DNA of 48,212 nucleotides from an uncultured Rhodospirillales bacterium (GTDB lineage Bacteria > Pseudomonadota > Alphaproteobacteria > Acetobacterales > Acetobacteraceae): the NCBI GenBank assembly GCA_903865895.1, contig CAIPLM010000075.1, positions 1-48,212 of the forward strand. Reading direction: 5' to 3'. Every line of letters starts with the position of its first letter. Within the stretch, counting starts at the first letter, position 1. The translations under genes and the position numbers were made by a program. Below are positions 32,664 through 40,580 of this stretch, piece by piece. A model generated the notes under the pieces. The model was given only the letters and a program-made list of their open reading frames with translations. It had not been told where the DNA came from and searched no databases.

Positions 32664-34079
32664 TCAAGGCAAGCGGGCGAGCAGGCCGACCAGCCACTTT
32701 GTCCGCGCGGCGAACAGGCTTGGGGTGAAGAAGGTGCCGGCCGCGCGTTTCGGCGCCTCGGCGAGGGTGGGGTAGGGCACGATCATGCCGGCCGCCGCCG
32801 AAAGCGGGATGGCGCGGGCGATCGCCAGCGTCCAGGTGCCGATCATTTCGCCGGCATGCGGCGCCAAGATGCCGGCACCAAGAATGCGGCCACGCGGCGT
32901 GACGACGAGCTTTACCCTGCCCTCGGTGCGCCGCTCGGCCTGGGCGCGGTCATTATCGTGCAGTGGCCAGAACAGGACCTTTACTTCATGCCCCGCTGCC
33001 CGCGCTTCGGCCTCGGTCAGGCCGGCCTGGGCGAGCTCCGGCGCGCAGTAGGTGACGCGCGGCAGGCTCGCATAGTCGAGCTTGGCCGGTAGGCGGAACA
33101 TCGCACGGCGCACGACGATGCCGGCGTGATAGGCGCAGACATGGGTGAAGGTGCGTGGCCCGATGCCGACGGGATCGGCAATGTCGCCGGCGGCGTAGAC
33201 GCGGCGGTTGGTGGTGCTGCGCAGCCCGGCATCGGTCACCACCCCTAGCCGGGAGGCGGCCACACCGCCTGCCTCCAGCCCCAGCGTCTCGATATTGGGC
33301 CGCCGCCCGGTCGCCACCAGCAAATGGCTGCCGGCGATGCGCCGCCCGTCGGCCAGCGTCACCACCGGCCCCGGAGCGACGGCGGTGACGGCTTCGCCCT
33401 CGATGATGGTCACGCCATCGCGCAGCAGCGCCGTGCGCAGCCCGTCCGCGAGTTCCGGCTCGTCGCGCCCGGCGATGCGGGTGGCCTCGATGACGGTGAC
33501 CTGGCTGCCGAGCAGGGCGAAGGCCTGCGCCATCTCAAGCCCGATCGGTCCGCCACCGAGCACCAGGAGATGGGAGGGCTGCTCGGCGTGGCCCCACAGA
33601 CTTTCGTTGGTGAGGAACGGCACCGAGTCGAGGCCGGAGATCGGCGGGATGGCGGCGCGCGCCCCGGCGGCGATGACGATGCGCCGCGCGGTGAGCCGTC
33701 GCCCGGCGACCTCCAGCGTGTCGGCGGCGGTGAAGCGGGCTTCACCCTGGATCACCTCGGCACCAAGCCCGGTATAGCGCTCCACGCTGTCGGCCGGCGC
33801 GATGTTGGCGATCACGCCATGGACATGCGCCCAGACCTTCGCCCAATCGACCACGGGGGTGGCGGTGATGCCGAAGCGACTCGCATCGCGGGCATCCTGC
33901 ACAGCATGGGCGGCGGCGAGCAGGGCCTTGCTCGGCACGCAGCCGGTGTTGAGGCAATCGCCTCCCATGGTGCCGCGCTCGATCAGCGCGGTCCGCAGGC
34001 CGAGCTGGGCGGCCACATTGGCGACCGATAGACCGGCGGCGCCGGCGCCGATGACGGCGATATCGAAATCCGGCCTCAT
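32664..34079 (-). CDS. Pyridine nucleotide-disulfide oxidoreductase (mercuric reductase/Lpd-like)
   Basis: A 471-residue FAD disulfide reductase. IAVIGAGAAGLSVANVAA binds FAD, GGDCLNTGCVPSK holds the redox disulfide Cys42-Cys47, LLVLGGGPIGLEMAQAFA binds NAD(P), and VYAAGDIAD is the second FAD motif. In lipoamide dehydrogenase the C-terminus has His-Pro-Thr with a following Glu; here it is VPYPTLAEA with Tyr436 and Glu441, so it is not a typical Lpd. MerA-like proteins share Tyr there, but no N-terminal heavy-metal domain and no terminal Cys pair are present. Its start overlaps the TVP38-family gene stop by 4 bases (ATGA). This membrane protein/reductase pair recurs in bacteria; the substrate is not known to me. 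Confidence 0.88.
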   Translation of the reverse strand: MRPDFDIAVIGAGAAGLSVANVAAQLGLRTALIERGTMGGDCLNTGCVPSKALLAAAHAVQDARDASRFGITATPVVDWAKVWAHVHGVIANIAPADSVERYTGLGAEVIQGEARFTAADTLEVAGRRLTARRIVIAAGARAAIPPISGLDSVPFLTNESLWGHAEQPSHLLVLGGGPIGLEMAQAFALLGSQVTVIEATRIAGRDEPELADGLRTALLRDGVTIIEGEAVTAVAPGPVVTLADGRRIAGSHLLVATGRRPNIETLGLEAGGVAASRLGVVTDAGLRSTTNRRVYAAGDIADPVGIGPRTFTHVCAYHAGIVVRRAMFRLPAKLDYASLPRVTYCAPELAQAGLTEAEARAAGHEVKVLFWPLHDNDRAQAERRTEGRVKLVVTPRGRILGAGILAPHAGEMIGTWTLAIARAIPLSAAAGMIVPYPTLAEAPKRAAGTFFTPSLFAARTKWLVGLLARLP

Positions 34080-34777
34080 AGGGCGTCGCGCCCTTTCCAG
34101 GCGCGCCATCCGACCGGCAGCAGCGCCAGTGCGGCCAGGCCGAGCAGCGGCAGCAGCACGCCGGGCGTGAAGATCACCGTCAAATCCGGCCGCCCGCCTG
34201 CCGCTAATACGCCACCAATTCCGGCGCCGAGCGACGCATAGACGGTGGTGGCGGGGATGATGCCGATGGCGGTGGCGAGCGCGAAGGGGGCGAGTCGCAC
34301 GCCGAGGAGGGCAGGGGCGAGGTTCACCAGCCAAAACGGGATCACCGGGATCAGTCGCATCGCCAAGATGTAGGAGAAGGCGTTGCGTTGCAGCCCGGCG
34401 CGGAAACGCTCGATGAACGGCCCGGCGCGGGCGGCCAGCATGGGGGCGAGAGCGGTGCGCGCGGCGGTGAAGATCAGCACCGAGCCGGTGGTTGCTCCGG
34501 TCACCGTCAGGATCGCGCCCAGCCACCAGCCGAACAGCAGCCCGCTCGCCACCGTCAGCACAACCGCGCCGGGGAAGGACACTGCCACGGCGGCGGCATA
34601 GAGACCGATGAAGGAGGCCGCGGCGGTTGCGGGGTTGGCCGCGATGCTGGCGCGCAATGCCGCCTCATGGGCGGTGAGCGAGGCCCAGTTCAGTTCGTTC
34701 TGCAGGCCGAGAGCATAAGCGAGGCCAAGCACGGCAATCACCGGCAGCAGCGGCCAGAAGCGGAGGAAGGTGTGCAT
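34076..34777 (-). CDS. TVP38/TMEM64 (DedA/VTT-domain) membrane protein
   Basis: A 233-residue inner-membrane protein with about six hydrophobic segments. The VTT-domain core is visible as AVSFPGAVVLTVASGLLFG followed by a Gly-rich turn and ILAMRLIPVIPFWLVNLAPAL. Such proteins resemble lipid scramblases or transporters, and bacterial copies are often coupled to a flavin disulfide reductase as here. The start at 34777 (MHTFLRFWPLL) is preferred because the upstream 18-residue extension is polar and lacks a ribosome site. It diverges from rpmH across about 155 bases. Role unknown; membrane redox or lipid transport is inference. Confidence 0.87.
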   Translation of the reverse strand: MHTFLRFWPLLPVIAVLGLAYALGLQNELNWASLTAHEAALRASIAANPATAAASFIGLYAAAVAVSFPGAVVLTVASGLLFGWWLGAILTVTGATTGSVLIFTAARTALAPMLAARAGPFIERFRAGLQRNAFSYILAMRLIPVIPFWLVNLAPALLGVRLAPFALATAIGIIPATTVYASLGAGIGGVLAAGGRPDLTVIFTPGVLLPLLGLAALALLPVGWRAWKGRDAL

Positions 34778-34820
34778 GGCCGGGGTGTAGCAGGGTTGTG
34801 CGCGGTGACACAGGCCAAGG

Positions 34821-34850
34821 TTGACGGCCACCCGGCGGCGCCCCTATAAG
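34821..34850 (+). promoter_or_regulatory. Sigma70-type promoter for rpmH operon
   Basis: TTGACG at 34821-34826 and TATAAG at 34845-34850, with 18 bases between them, match the housekeeping consensus well. Transcription would begin near 34857, giving a leader of about 75 bases before the rpmH GTG. It is the best promoter I see in the window, as expected for a ribosomal protein operon. Confidence 0.8.
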
Positions 34851-34864
34851 CCGCGGCCTGCAAC

Positions 34865-34908
34865 GGGGCCTGGTGATCGGGCCCCGCGCGCGCTTATTCA
34901 AGCGCGCG
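34865..34908 (+). promoter_or_regulatory. Two-hairpin leader of the rpmH mRNA
   Basis: GGGGCC (34865-34870) pairs with GGCCCC (34880-34885), and CGCGCGCTT (34887-34895) pairs perfectly with AAGCGCGCG (34900-34908) around an ATTC loop. The second stem is nine pairs and ends 24 bases before the GTG. It lies in the leader of the strong promoter and could regulate or stabilise the message. I do not recognise a known leader family here. Confidence 0.55.
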
Positions 34909-34932
34909 ATCCATGTCAGCCCGGAGAGTGTC

Positions 34933-35067
34933 GTGAAGCGCACCTATCAACCCTCGAAGCTCGTTCGCAAGCGCCGTCACGGCTTCCGTACCCGTATGGA
35001 GACTGTCGGCGGCCGGAAGGTGCTGGCCAACCGCCGCGCCAAGGGCCGCAAGCGCCTCTCTGCTTGA
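34933..35067 (+). CDS. rpmH: 50S ribosomal protein L34
   Basis: This 44-residue basic protein, [20 protein letters not shown] onward to KGRKRLSA, is an unmistakable L34 of the large ribosomal subunit. The start is GTG, with GGAG about 6 bases upstream. Length matches the family. It heads the conserved operon with rnpA, yidD, yidC and engB. In many bacteria this block lies near the chromosome origin, but no dnaA or origin repeat is seen in this window. Confidence 0.98.
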   Translation: MKRTYQPSKLVRKRRHGFRTRMETVGGRKVLANRRAKGRKRLSA

Positions 35068-35086
35068 TTTTCGGGAGCGTGATGTC

Positions 35087-35440
35087 ATGGCGCCCGCATC
35101 GCCGGGCCGCCTGAAGCGCCGCGCCGAATTTCTCCGCGTCGCCGCCAAGGGACGCAAGGCGCCGGTGCATGGGCTGGTGCTTCAGGCACTCACCCGTGAC
35201 GACGGCGAACCCGCCCGAGTCGGTTTTACGGTGACCAAGAAGGTCGGCAATGCTGTGGTGCGCAACCGCACCCGGCGCCGCCTCAAGGAAGCCGCGCGGC
35301 TGCTGCTGCAGGCCGAGCCGATTTCTGGCGCCGATATCGTGATCATCGGGCGCGACAGCACCCGCAAGCGCGATTTCCTCGATCTGCAGGACGATCTCCG
35401 CCGCGCCCTGCGCAAGACCGGTATCTCGCATGCGGGCTAG
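35087..35440 (+). CDS. rnpA: Ribonuclease P protein component
   Basis: The 117-residue protein subunit of RNase P, which helps the catalytic RNA trim the 5' ends of tRNAs. The conserved RNR motif is visible as [18 protein letters not shown], and [18 protein letters not shown] matches the family core. GGGAG lies 9 bases before the ATG. It is 19 bases after rpmH and overlaps yidD by 11 bases, the usual arrangement. The RNase P RNA gene is not in this window. Confidence 0.97.
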   Translation: MAPASPGRLKRRAEFLRVAAKGRKAPVHGLVLQALTRDDGEPARVGFTVTKKVGNAVVRNRTRRRLKEAARLLLQAEPISGADIVIIGRDSTRKRDFLDLQDDLRRALRKTGISHAG

Positions 35441-35693
35441 TGCGATCCCCGCGACCGTGCTGGCCGGCACCGTGCGCGCCTATCAGTTGACGCTGCGCGG
35501 CGTGATCGGGGCGCAATGCCGCTTCGAGCCGAGTTGCAGCCACTACGCGATCGAGGCTCTGCACACCCACGGCGCATTGCGCGGCTCGGCGATGGCCGCG
35601 CGGCGCATCCTGCGTTGCAATCCATGGCATCCCGGCGGCTACGACCCGGTCGCCCCGCTCTCCCCATCCCCCCAGGAACGGACGGCACTCTAG
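35430..35693 (+). CDS. yidD: Membrane protein insertion efficiency factor YidD
   Basis: An 87-residue YidD protein, which aids YidC-dependent membrane protein insertion. [19 protein letters not shown] and [16 protein letters not shown], with their Cys pairs, are the diagnostic segments. An N-terminal amphipathic helix ([18 protein letters not shown]) should bind the membrane face. It overlaps rnpA by 11 bases and ends directly at the yidC ATG (TAGATG). Confident identification. Confidence 0.96.
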   Translation: MRASAIPATVLAGTVRAYQLTLRGVIGAQCRFEPSCSHYAIEALHTHGALRGSAMAARRILRCNPWHPGGYDPVAPLSPSPQERTAL

Positions 35694-37445
35694 ATGGACC
35701 AAAAACGCCTGTTCCTCGCGATCGCCCTTTCGATCGCGATTCTCCTCGGCTTCCAGTTCCTGATGCCACCGGCGCCGAAGCCGGCCGTGGCGCCCATCGC
35801 GGCGACGACTCCGGCCGCCGGCACGTCTTCGGCCGCGGCACCGGCCTCCGGCGTGCCGGGCAACACCGCGCCCGTGGCCGCCGCCGCCGCCGCGCCGCTC
35901 GAAGTCCCCAGAGTGAAATTCACCGCCCCGCGCGTGCAGGGCAGCGTGAGCCTGCTCGGTGCCCGGCTCGACGATCTCGTGCTGCGCGACTATCGCGAGA
36001 CCATCCAGCCCGAGGCCAAGCAGGTCCGCCTGCTCGAACCGCGCGGCGGCAAGGAGCCGACCTTCGTGCAGTTCGGCTGGACCGCCGCCGAGGGCAGCGG
36101 CGTTGCCGTGCCGGACGAGGATAGTATCTGGACCCCCTCGGGCGAACTCGCGCCTGGCCAGAAGCTCACCCTCTCCTGGGACAACAAGGCGGGCGTGATC
36201 TACGAACTCGTCCTCGGCGTCGATGCCAATTACCTTTTCGCCGTCGAGCAGCGGGTGCGCAACACCAGCGCCAAGCCCGTCTCGCTTTATCCCTGGTCGC
36301 GCGTGCGGCGTGACTACACGCCGGTCACCGCCGGCTACTACGTGCTGCACGAGGGCATGCTCGGCGTGCTTGACGGCAAGCTGCATGACGACGATCTCAC
36401 CTACGCCAAGGTGAAGGAAAAGGGCGAGAAGTCCGCCGGGCTCGCGCTTGGGCTGAAGGGCGTGAGCGGCTGGGCCGGCATCACTGATAAGTATTGGCTG
36501 ACGGCGCTGGTGCCGGACAAGGGCGCCAAGCAGGATCTCGCCTTCCGCTACGTCGCCGGCGGGGCAGGCGGCTATCAGGTCGATTTCCTTGCCGTCGATC
36601 CCACCGCGATCGCCCCCGGCGCCTCCGCATCCAGCACCGCGCGGGTGTTCGCCGGGGCCAAGGAAGTGCACCTGCTCGACACCTATGAGAAGGTCGAAGG
36701 GATCGTCAATTTCGACAAGGCGGTGGATTTCGGCTGGTTCTACTTCCTCACCAAGCCGTTCTTCTACGCGATCGACTGGATCTACGGTCAGGTCGGCAAT
36801 TTCGGCGTGGCGATCCTGATCTTCACGACGCTGATCAAGGGCCTGTTCTTCCCGCTGGCCAACAAGTCCTACCGCTCCATGGCCAAGATGAAGGAACTTG
36901 GCCCGAAGATGACCATCCTGCGGGAGCAGTACAAGGACAACCAGCAGGAACTCCAGAAGAAGATGATGGAGCTCTACCGCACCGAGAAGGTCAACCCGGC
37001 CTCCGGTTGCCTGCCCATCTTCATCCAGATCCCCGTGTTCTTCAGCCTCTACAAGGTGATCTTCGTCACCATCGAGATGCGCCACGCGCCGTTCTTCGGC
37101 TGGATCAGGGACCTTTCCTCGGTTGATCCCACCAACATCTTCAACCTGTTCGGCCTGATCCCCTTCGACCCGACGACGCTGCCAATGTTCGGCTCCATGC
37201 TGCATCTCGGCGTCTGGCCGGTGCTGATGGGCTTCACCATGTATTTCCAACAGCGGCTCAACCCGCCGCCGCCCGATCCGGTGCAGGCCAAGCTGTTCCA
37301 GTACATGCCGATCCTGTTCACCTTCATGATGGGCAGCTTCCCGGCCGGGCTCGTGATCTACTGGAGCTGGAACAACCTGCTGACCATCGCTCAGCAGTCC
37401 TACATCATGAGCCAGGCGAAGCGGGCCAAGCCGGCAAAGGCCTGA
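35694..37445 (+). CDS. yidC: Membrane protein insertase YidC
   Basis: A 583-residue insertase that places proteins into the inner membrane with or without SecYEG. The first helix is KRLFLAIALSIAILLGFQFL, followed by an Ala/Pro-rich linker (about 25-65) and the large periplasmic beta domain. The insertase core of about five helices lies near residues 345-565, beginning at FYFLTKPFFYAIDWIYGQVG. The conserved Arg that contacts substrates is in the segment SYRSMAKMKEL. Length and domain order are typical for Gram-negative YidC. It follows yidD without a gap and is followed by engB with one base between. Confidence 0.98.
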   Translation: MDQKRLFLAIALSIAILLGFQFLMPPAPKPAVAPIAATTPAAGTSSAAAPASGVPGNTAPVAAAAAAPLEVPRVKFTAPRVQGSVSLLGARLDDLVLRDYRETIQPEAKQVRLLEPRGGKEPTFVQFGWTAAEGSGVAVPDEDSIWTPSGELAPGQKLTLSWDNKAGVIYELVLGVDANYLFAVEQRVRNTSAKPVSLYPWSRVRRDYTPVTAGYYVLHEGMLGVLDGKLHDDDLTYAKVKEKGEKSAGLALGLKGVSGWAGITDKYWLTALVPDKGAKQDLAFRYVAGGAGGYQVDFLAVDPTAIAPGASASSTARVFAGAKEVHLLDTYEKVEGIVNFDKAVDFGWFYFLTKPFFYAIDWIYGQVGNFGVAILIFTTLIKGLFFPLANKSYRSMAKMKELGPKMTILREQYKDNQQELQKKMMELYRTEKVNPASGCLPIFIQIPVFFSLYKVIFVTIEMRHAPFFGWIRDLSSVDPTNIFNLFGLIPFDPTTLPMFGSMLHLGVWPVLMGFTMYFQQRLNPPPPDPVQAKLFQYMPILFTFMMGSFPAGLVIYWSWNNLLTIAQQSYIMSQAKRAKPAKA

Positions 37446-37446
37446 C

Positions 37447-38109
37447 GTGCTGGACCCGCAGGAAGAGTTCGACCCCGAAGCCGCCCGCCTCGCCGCCCTC
37501 GAGGCGGGGCGGCTGCTGTTCGCGTCCGAATGCAATTTCTTCTTCGCCGCCCAGCGACTCGACCAGCTGCCCCCGCCGGGCAAGCCGGAGATCGCCTTCG
37601 CCGGGCGTTCCAATGTCGGCAAGTCTTCGCTGGTCAACGCGTTGACTGGGCGGAACACGCTGGCGCGCACCTCCTCGACGCCGGGGCGTACCAAGCAGCT
37701 CAATTTCTTCGATCTCGGCAACCGCCTCGTGCTGGTCGACATGCCCGGCTACGGCTACGCCCAGGCCGCCAAATCCGTGAAGGAGGACTGGCAGGGGCTG
37801 ATGTTCCAATACCTGCGCGGCCGCCCCACCCTCCAGCGCGTCATCCTGCTGCTCGATGCCCGCATCGAGGTGAAGGAGAGCGATCTCGCGGTGATGGACC
37901 TGTTCGACAAGGCGGCCGTGCCCTACCTCGTCGTGCTCACCAAGGCCGATGGCGCCAGGCCCTCCGTGCTGCGGGCCAAGCAGGAAGAAGCCGGTGCATT
38001 GGCTCGTAAACACCCGGCGGCGATGATGGAAATTGTCACCACCTCCAGCGAAACCGGTCTCGGCATCCCCGAACTCCGCGCCGAACTGGCTGCACTCGCG
38101 GCTGCGTAG
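37447..38109 (+). CDS. engB: Ribosome biogenesis GTP-binding protein EngB (YihA/YsxC)
   Basis: A 220-residue GTPase needed for large-subunit assembly. The P-loop is GRSNVGKSSLVNALTG, G2 lies in SSTPGRTKQLNFF, G3 is DMPGYGYAQ, and G4 is LTKADG. The start codon is GTG, 1 base after the yidC stop, so translation is probably coupled; the TGACGTG junction has no separate ribosome site I can see. The stop TAG lies in a short hairpin (38107-38123) at the head of a GC-rich palindromic region. Confidence 0.96.
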   Translation: MLDPQEEFDPEAARLAALEAGRLLFASECNFFFAAQRLDQLPPPGKPEIAFAGRSNVGKSSLVNALTGRNTLARTSSTPGRTKQLNFFDLGNRLVLVDMPGYGYAQAAKSVKEDWQGLMFQYLRGRPTLQRVILLLDARIEVKESDLAVMDLFDKAAVPYLVVLTKADGARPSVLRAKQEEAGALARKHPAAMMEIVTTSSETGLGIPELRAELAALAAA

Positions 38110-38180
38110 GCCGGGGGGGCCTATCATAAAGTTAGGCAAGGGGCGCTGCCCCTTGACCCCGCTGGGGGCTGGAGCCCCCA
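38107..38180. repeat. Triple-hairpin palindromic intergenic element
   Basis: Three consecutive inverted repeats lie between the convergent engB and hydratase genes: TAGGCC/GGCCTA (38107-38123) overlapping the engB stop, CAAGGGGC/GCCCCTTG (38137-38155), and TGGGGGCT/AGCCCCCA (38163-38180). Such GGGGC-GCCCC tandem hairpins look like an interspersed repeat and may end transcription from both sides, but there is no U-run. The remaining 38181-38219 shows nothing further. Confidence 0.65.
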
Positions 38181-38219
38181 AATCCGCATCAGTTTAATGA
38201 GCGGCCGAAAGAGGCGGGC

Positions 38220-38981
38220 TTATTCCGCGTAGTCGACCGCGACGTCCTCGAATCCGGAGAAACGGATGCGCACCTTCGCGGTCGGGCCCACTCGATTGGC
38301 GCCGGACCACGAGCCGCAGGTGACGAACTGCCCGGCCTTGAGCCCGCCGGCCCACACCGCGCCCTCATTGGCCATCCACTGCACCTGCGCCACCAAATCC
38401 CCGGCGGGGTGCCCGGTGCGGCTGGCATCAAGCGCGCCGTCGACATGCTGTTCCATGCTGACGGCGGCGAGATCGATCACCTGCCAATCCGTCCGCCCCG
38501 GCCCGTAGATCAGCCCGCCATGGGACTGGGTGTCGGCGATGTTGCTGAAGATATCGACGGCCTTGGGCTCGATGTAGCGGGATTCGCAGGCTTCCATCAC
38601 CGGGTGGATGGCGGTGATGCAGGCGATGATTTCCGCACGGGTATAGGGGGTGGCGCGGGGCGGCAGGTCCTTGCCGATGCGCGCGCAGAGCTCGGCCTCG
38701 ATGGCGCGGATCGCCTGCTTGCCCGGCCGCAGCGTGGCCGGCGCCGCTTCGATGCCGCTGGCCGGCAGCGGGCCGCACATCGGGGCAGAACCGTCAGTTC
38801 CGAAGGGCGAGACCTTCCAGCCGCCGATCGCGCCAAGCTCGGCGGCCACCTTGTGCTGGATCGCATAGGCCGCGGCACGGTCAGCCGGCTTCACCGCACC
38901 CGGCAGGTCGGCGAGGCGCTTTGCGGGATCGCGGCGCGCGGCGAGCAGGAGGGCGGCGGCCTGGGCGGCGGTATCGGACAT
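38220..38981 (-). CDS. FAH-family 2-keto-4-pentenoate hydratase-like enzyme
   Basis: A 253-residue member of the fumarylacetoacetate hydrolase superfamily, hydratase branch: 2-hydroxypenta-2,4-dienoate / 2-oxohept-3-enedioate hydratase type, acting in aromatic meta-cleavage routes. IGGWKVSPFGTDGS resembles the Lys-containing segment, AIEAELCARIGKDLPP supplies the EAE metal ligands, and GLKAGQFVTCGSWSG is the conserved C-terminal loop. The start at 38981 is preceded by GGGGAA. No other meta-cleavage gene is adjacent, so the pathway is uncertain. It diverges from the MaoC gene across 108 bases. Confidence 0.87.
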   Translation of the reverse strand: MSDTAAQAAALLLAARRDPAKRLADLPGAVKPADRAAAYAIQHKVAAELGAIGGWKVSPFGTDGSAPMCGPLPASGIEAAPATLRPGKQAIRAIEAELCARIGKDLPPRATPYTRAEIIACITAIHPVMEACESRYIEPKAVDIFSNIADTQSHGGLIYGPGRTDWQVIDLAAVSMEQHVDGALDASRTGHPAGDLVAQVQWMANEGAVWAGGLKAGQFVTCGSWSGANRVGPTAKVRIRFSGFEDVAVDYAE

Positions 38982-39089
38982 GGTTGGGTTCCCCGGGGAA
39001 ATGTTGAGCGGACCTAAGCATCCGGCGGCGGGCTTGTCCAACCGAGGCGGCCGGTCCAGATAGCAGCGACGACGGCGAGTGAGGCAACA

Positions 39090-39512
39090 ATGAGCGACGG
39101 CGTGTTTTTCGAGGACCTGGCGATCGGCATGTCGGCCAGCATGGGCAAGACCATCACGGAAGCGGATATCCTGATGTTCGCCGCCGTCAGCATGGATACC
39201 AACCCCGTGCACCTCAACGCCGAGGTGGCAGCCGCCTCGCAATTCAAGGAGCGCATTGCCCACGGCATGCTCTCGGCCGGGCTGATCAGCGCCGTGCTTG
39301 GCACGCGCCTGCCGGGGCCGGGCACCATCTATCTGGGCCAGACGCTGCGCTTCCGCCGCCCGGTGAAGATCGGCGACACCGTCACCGCGACCTGCGAGGT
39401 GACCGCGCTCGATGCCGCCAAGAGGCAGGCGACGATGAAGACGGTCTGCACGGTGGCGGGCAAGACGGTGATCGAAGGCGAGGCGGTGGTGCTTCCACCC
39501 TCCCGGAGCTGA
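39090..39512 (+). CDS. MaoC-like (R)-specific enoyl-CoA hydratase
   Basis: A 140-residue hot-dog-fold dehydratase. The active-site Asp36 and His41 stand in SMDTNPVHLN, followed by RIAHGMLSAGLIS, the second conserved segment. This is the PhaJ-like single-domain type, which hydrates enoyl-CoA to (R)-3-hydroxyacyl-CoA, sometimes for polyhydroxyalkanoate synthesis. GTGAGG precedes the ATG. It is followed 4 bases later by ribF, so they may be co-transcribed though functionally unrelated. Confidence 0.92.
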   Translation: MSDGVFFEDLAIGMSASMGKTITEADILMFAAVSMDTNPVHLNAEVAAASQFKERIAHGMLSAGLISAVLGTRLPGPGTIYLGQTLRFRRPVKIGDTVTATCEVTALDAAKRQATMKTVCTVAGKTVIEGEAVVLPPSRS

Positions 39513-39516
39513 CGCG

Positions 39517-40464
39517 ATGAGTATCGCCCTGCATCGGGACTGGCGCGGCCTGCCGGACACTGCGCGCGGCGCCGTGGTCGCGCTGGGGAATTTCGACGGT
39601 GTGCACACCGGCCACGCCCATCTGCTGCGCATCGCCCATGGCGCGCGGCCGGATGCGGCGCTCGCGGTGCTGACCTTCGAGCCGCATCCCCGCGAGGTGT
39701 TCCGCCCGGACGACCCGCCCTTCCGACTCACGCTCTCGGCCGAACGCGCGGCGGCGCTGGCGGCGCTCGGGGTGGCGCATGTCTATGAGCTGGCATTCGA
39801 CGACGCGTTTAGCCGAATGTCGGCCGATGCCTTCGTGACTGACGTGCTGCATGCCGGGCTCGGTGCGCGGCATCTGGTGTGCGGGCCAGACTACGCCTTC
39901 GGCCACCGCCGCGGCGGCAACGCCACCTTTCTCGCCGAGCGGGCGGCGGCGCTCGGCATTGGGCTGACCGTGGTGCCGCCGCTCAGCGATGCCGGCGGGC
40001 AGATTTCCTCCTCCGGCATCCGCCGCGCGTTGCAGGATGGCTATCCCGAGCGCGCCGCCGCCCATCTCGGCCGCCCCTGGGCGATCCGCGGCGTAGTGGC
40101 GCATGGCGATAAGCGTGGCCGCACCATCGGTTTCCCCACCGCCAATATCGCGCTTGGCCGCCATATCGAGCCCGCGCGCGGCGTCTACGCCGTGACGGTG
40201 ACGCTGCCCGATGGGCGCGTGGTCCACGGCGCCGCCAATATCGGCCGCCGCCCGACGGTGAATGCCGGGCCGGAGAGCCGGCTCGAGGTGAACCTGTTCG
40301 ACTTCACGGGCGATCTCTACGGCCAGGAGCTCTCGGTCGCGCTGCACGCCTTCCTCCGCCCGGAGCAGAAATTTTCTGGCCTCGACGAGCTCAAGGCTCG
40401 CATAGCAGCCGATTGCCAGGAGGCGCGGCGGATTCTTGACCGCGTGGCCCCGCTCTCCGCATAG
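39517..40464 (+). CDS. ribF: Bifunctional riboflavin kinase / FAD synthetase
   Basis: A 315-residue enzyme that phosphorylates riboflavin to FMN and adenylates FMN to FAD. The N-terminal nucleotidyl transferase domain has GNFDGVHTGHAHLL, and ISSSGIRRALQDG completes its active site. The C-terminal kinase domain starts near residue 195 with GDKRGRTIGFPTANI, and FDFTGDLYGQ is its conserved loop. Length and order are standard. It makes the FAD needed by the many flavoproteins in this window. The 116-base gap to ileS follows. Confidence 0.96.
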   Translation: MSIALHRDWRGLPDTARGAVVALGNFDGVHTGHAHLLRIAHGARPDAALAVLTFEPHPREVFRPDDPPFRLTLSAERAAALAALGVAHVYELAFDDAFSRMSADAFVTDVLHAGLGARHLVCGPDYAFGHRRGGNATFLAERAAALGIGLTVVPPLSDAGGQISSSGIRRALQDGYPERAAAHLGRPWAIRGVVAHGDKRGRTIGFPTANIALGRHIEPARGVYAVTVTLPDGRVVHGAANIGRRPTVNAGPESRLEVNLFDFTGDLYGQELSVALHAFLRPEQKFSGLDELKARIAADCQEARRILDRVAPLSA

Positions 40465-40580
40465 TCATTCCCATGTATGGGTTTATAGAGGCGCGAATTA
40501 TACGCCCGGCGGTTCGCTAGAACGCCGGGACATCACGCACGCCTTTCCCCTGACGCGGCAGATCGCCGCACGAGATCATC
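40465..40580 (+). promoter_or_regulatory. ribF-ileS spacer with structured leader
   Basis: Three inverted repeats are visible: CCCAT/ATGGG (40470-40481), CCCGGCG/CGCCGGG (40505-40529, extendable by an inner TTC/GAA with one bulge), and GCGGC/GCCGC (40555-40569) just before the ileS ATG. A possible promoter TTGACC-N18-CATAGT (40436-40465) would overlap the ribF end and is weak. The ileS ribosome site is poor, so the last hairpin might affect its translation. This is not a T-box: no AGGGUGG-type antiterminator is seen. Confidence 0.4.

Noticed and set aside
32664-34079. Dihydrolipoamide dehydrogenase or MerA
   Set aside because: Tyr replaces the catalytic His of Lpd, and the metal-binding domain and terminal Cys pair of MerA are absent.
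40465-40580. T-box riboswitch for ileS
   Set aside because: No T-box sequence, specifier loop or antiterminator is seen, and T-boxes are not expected in this group.
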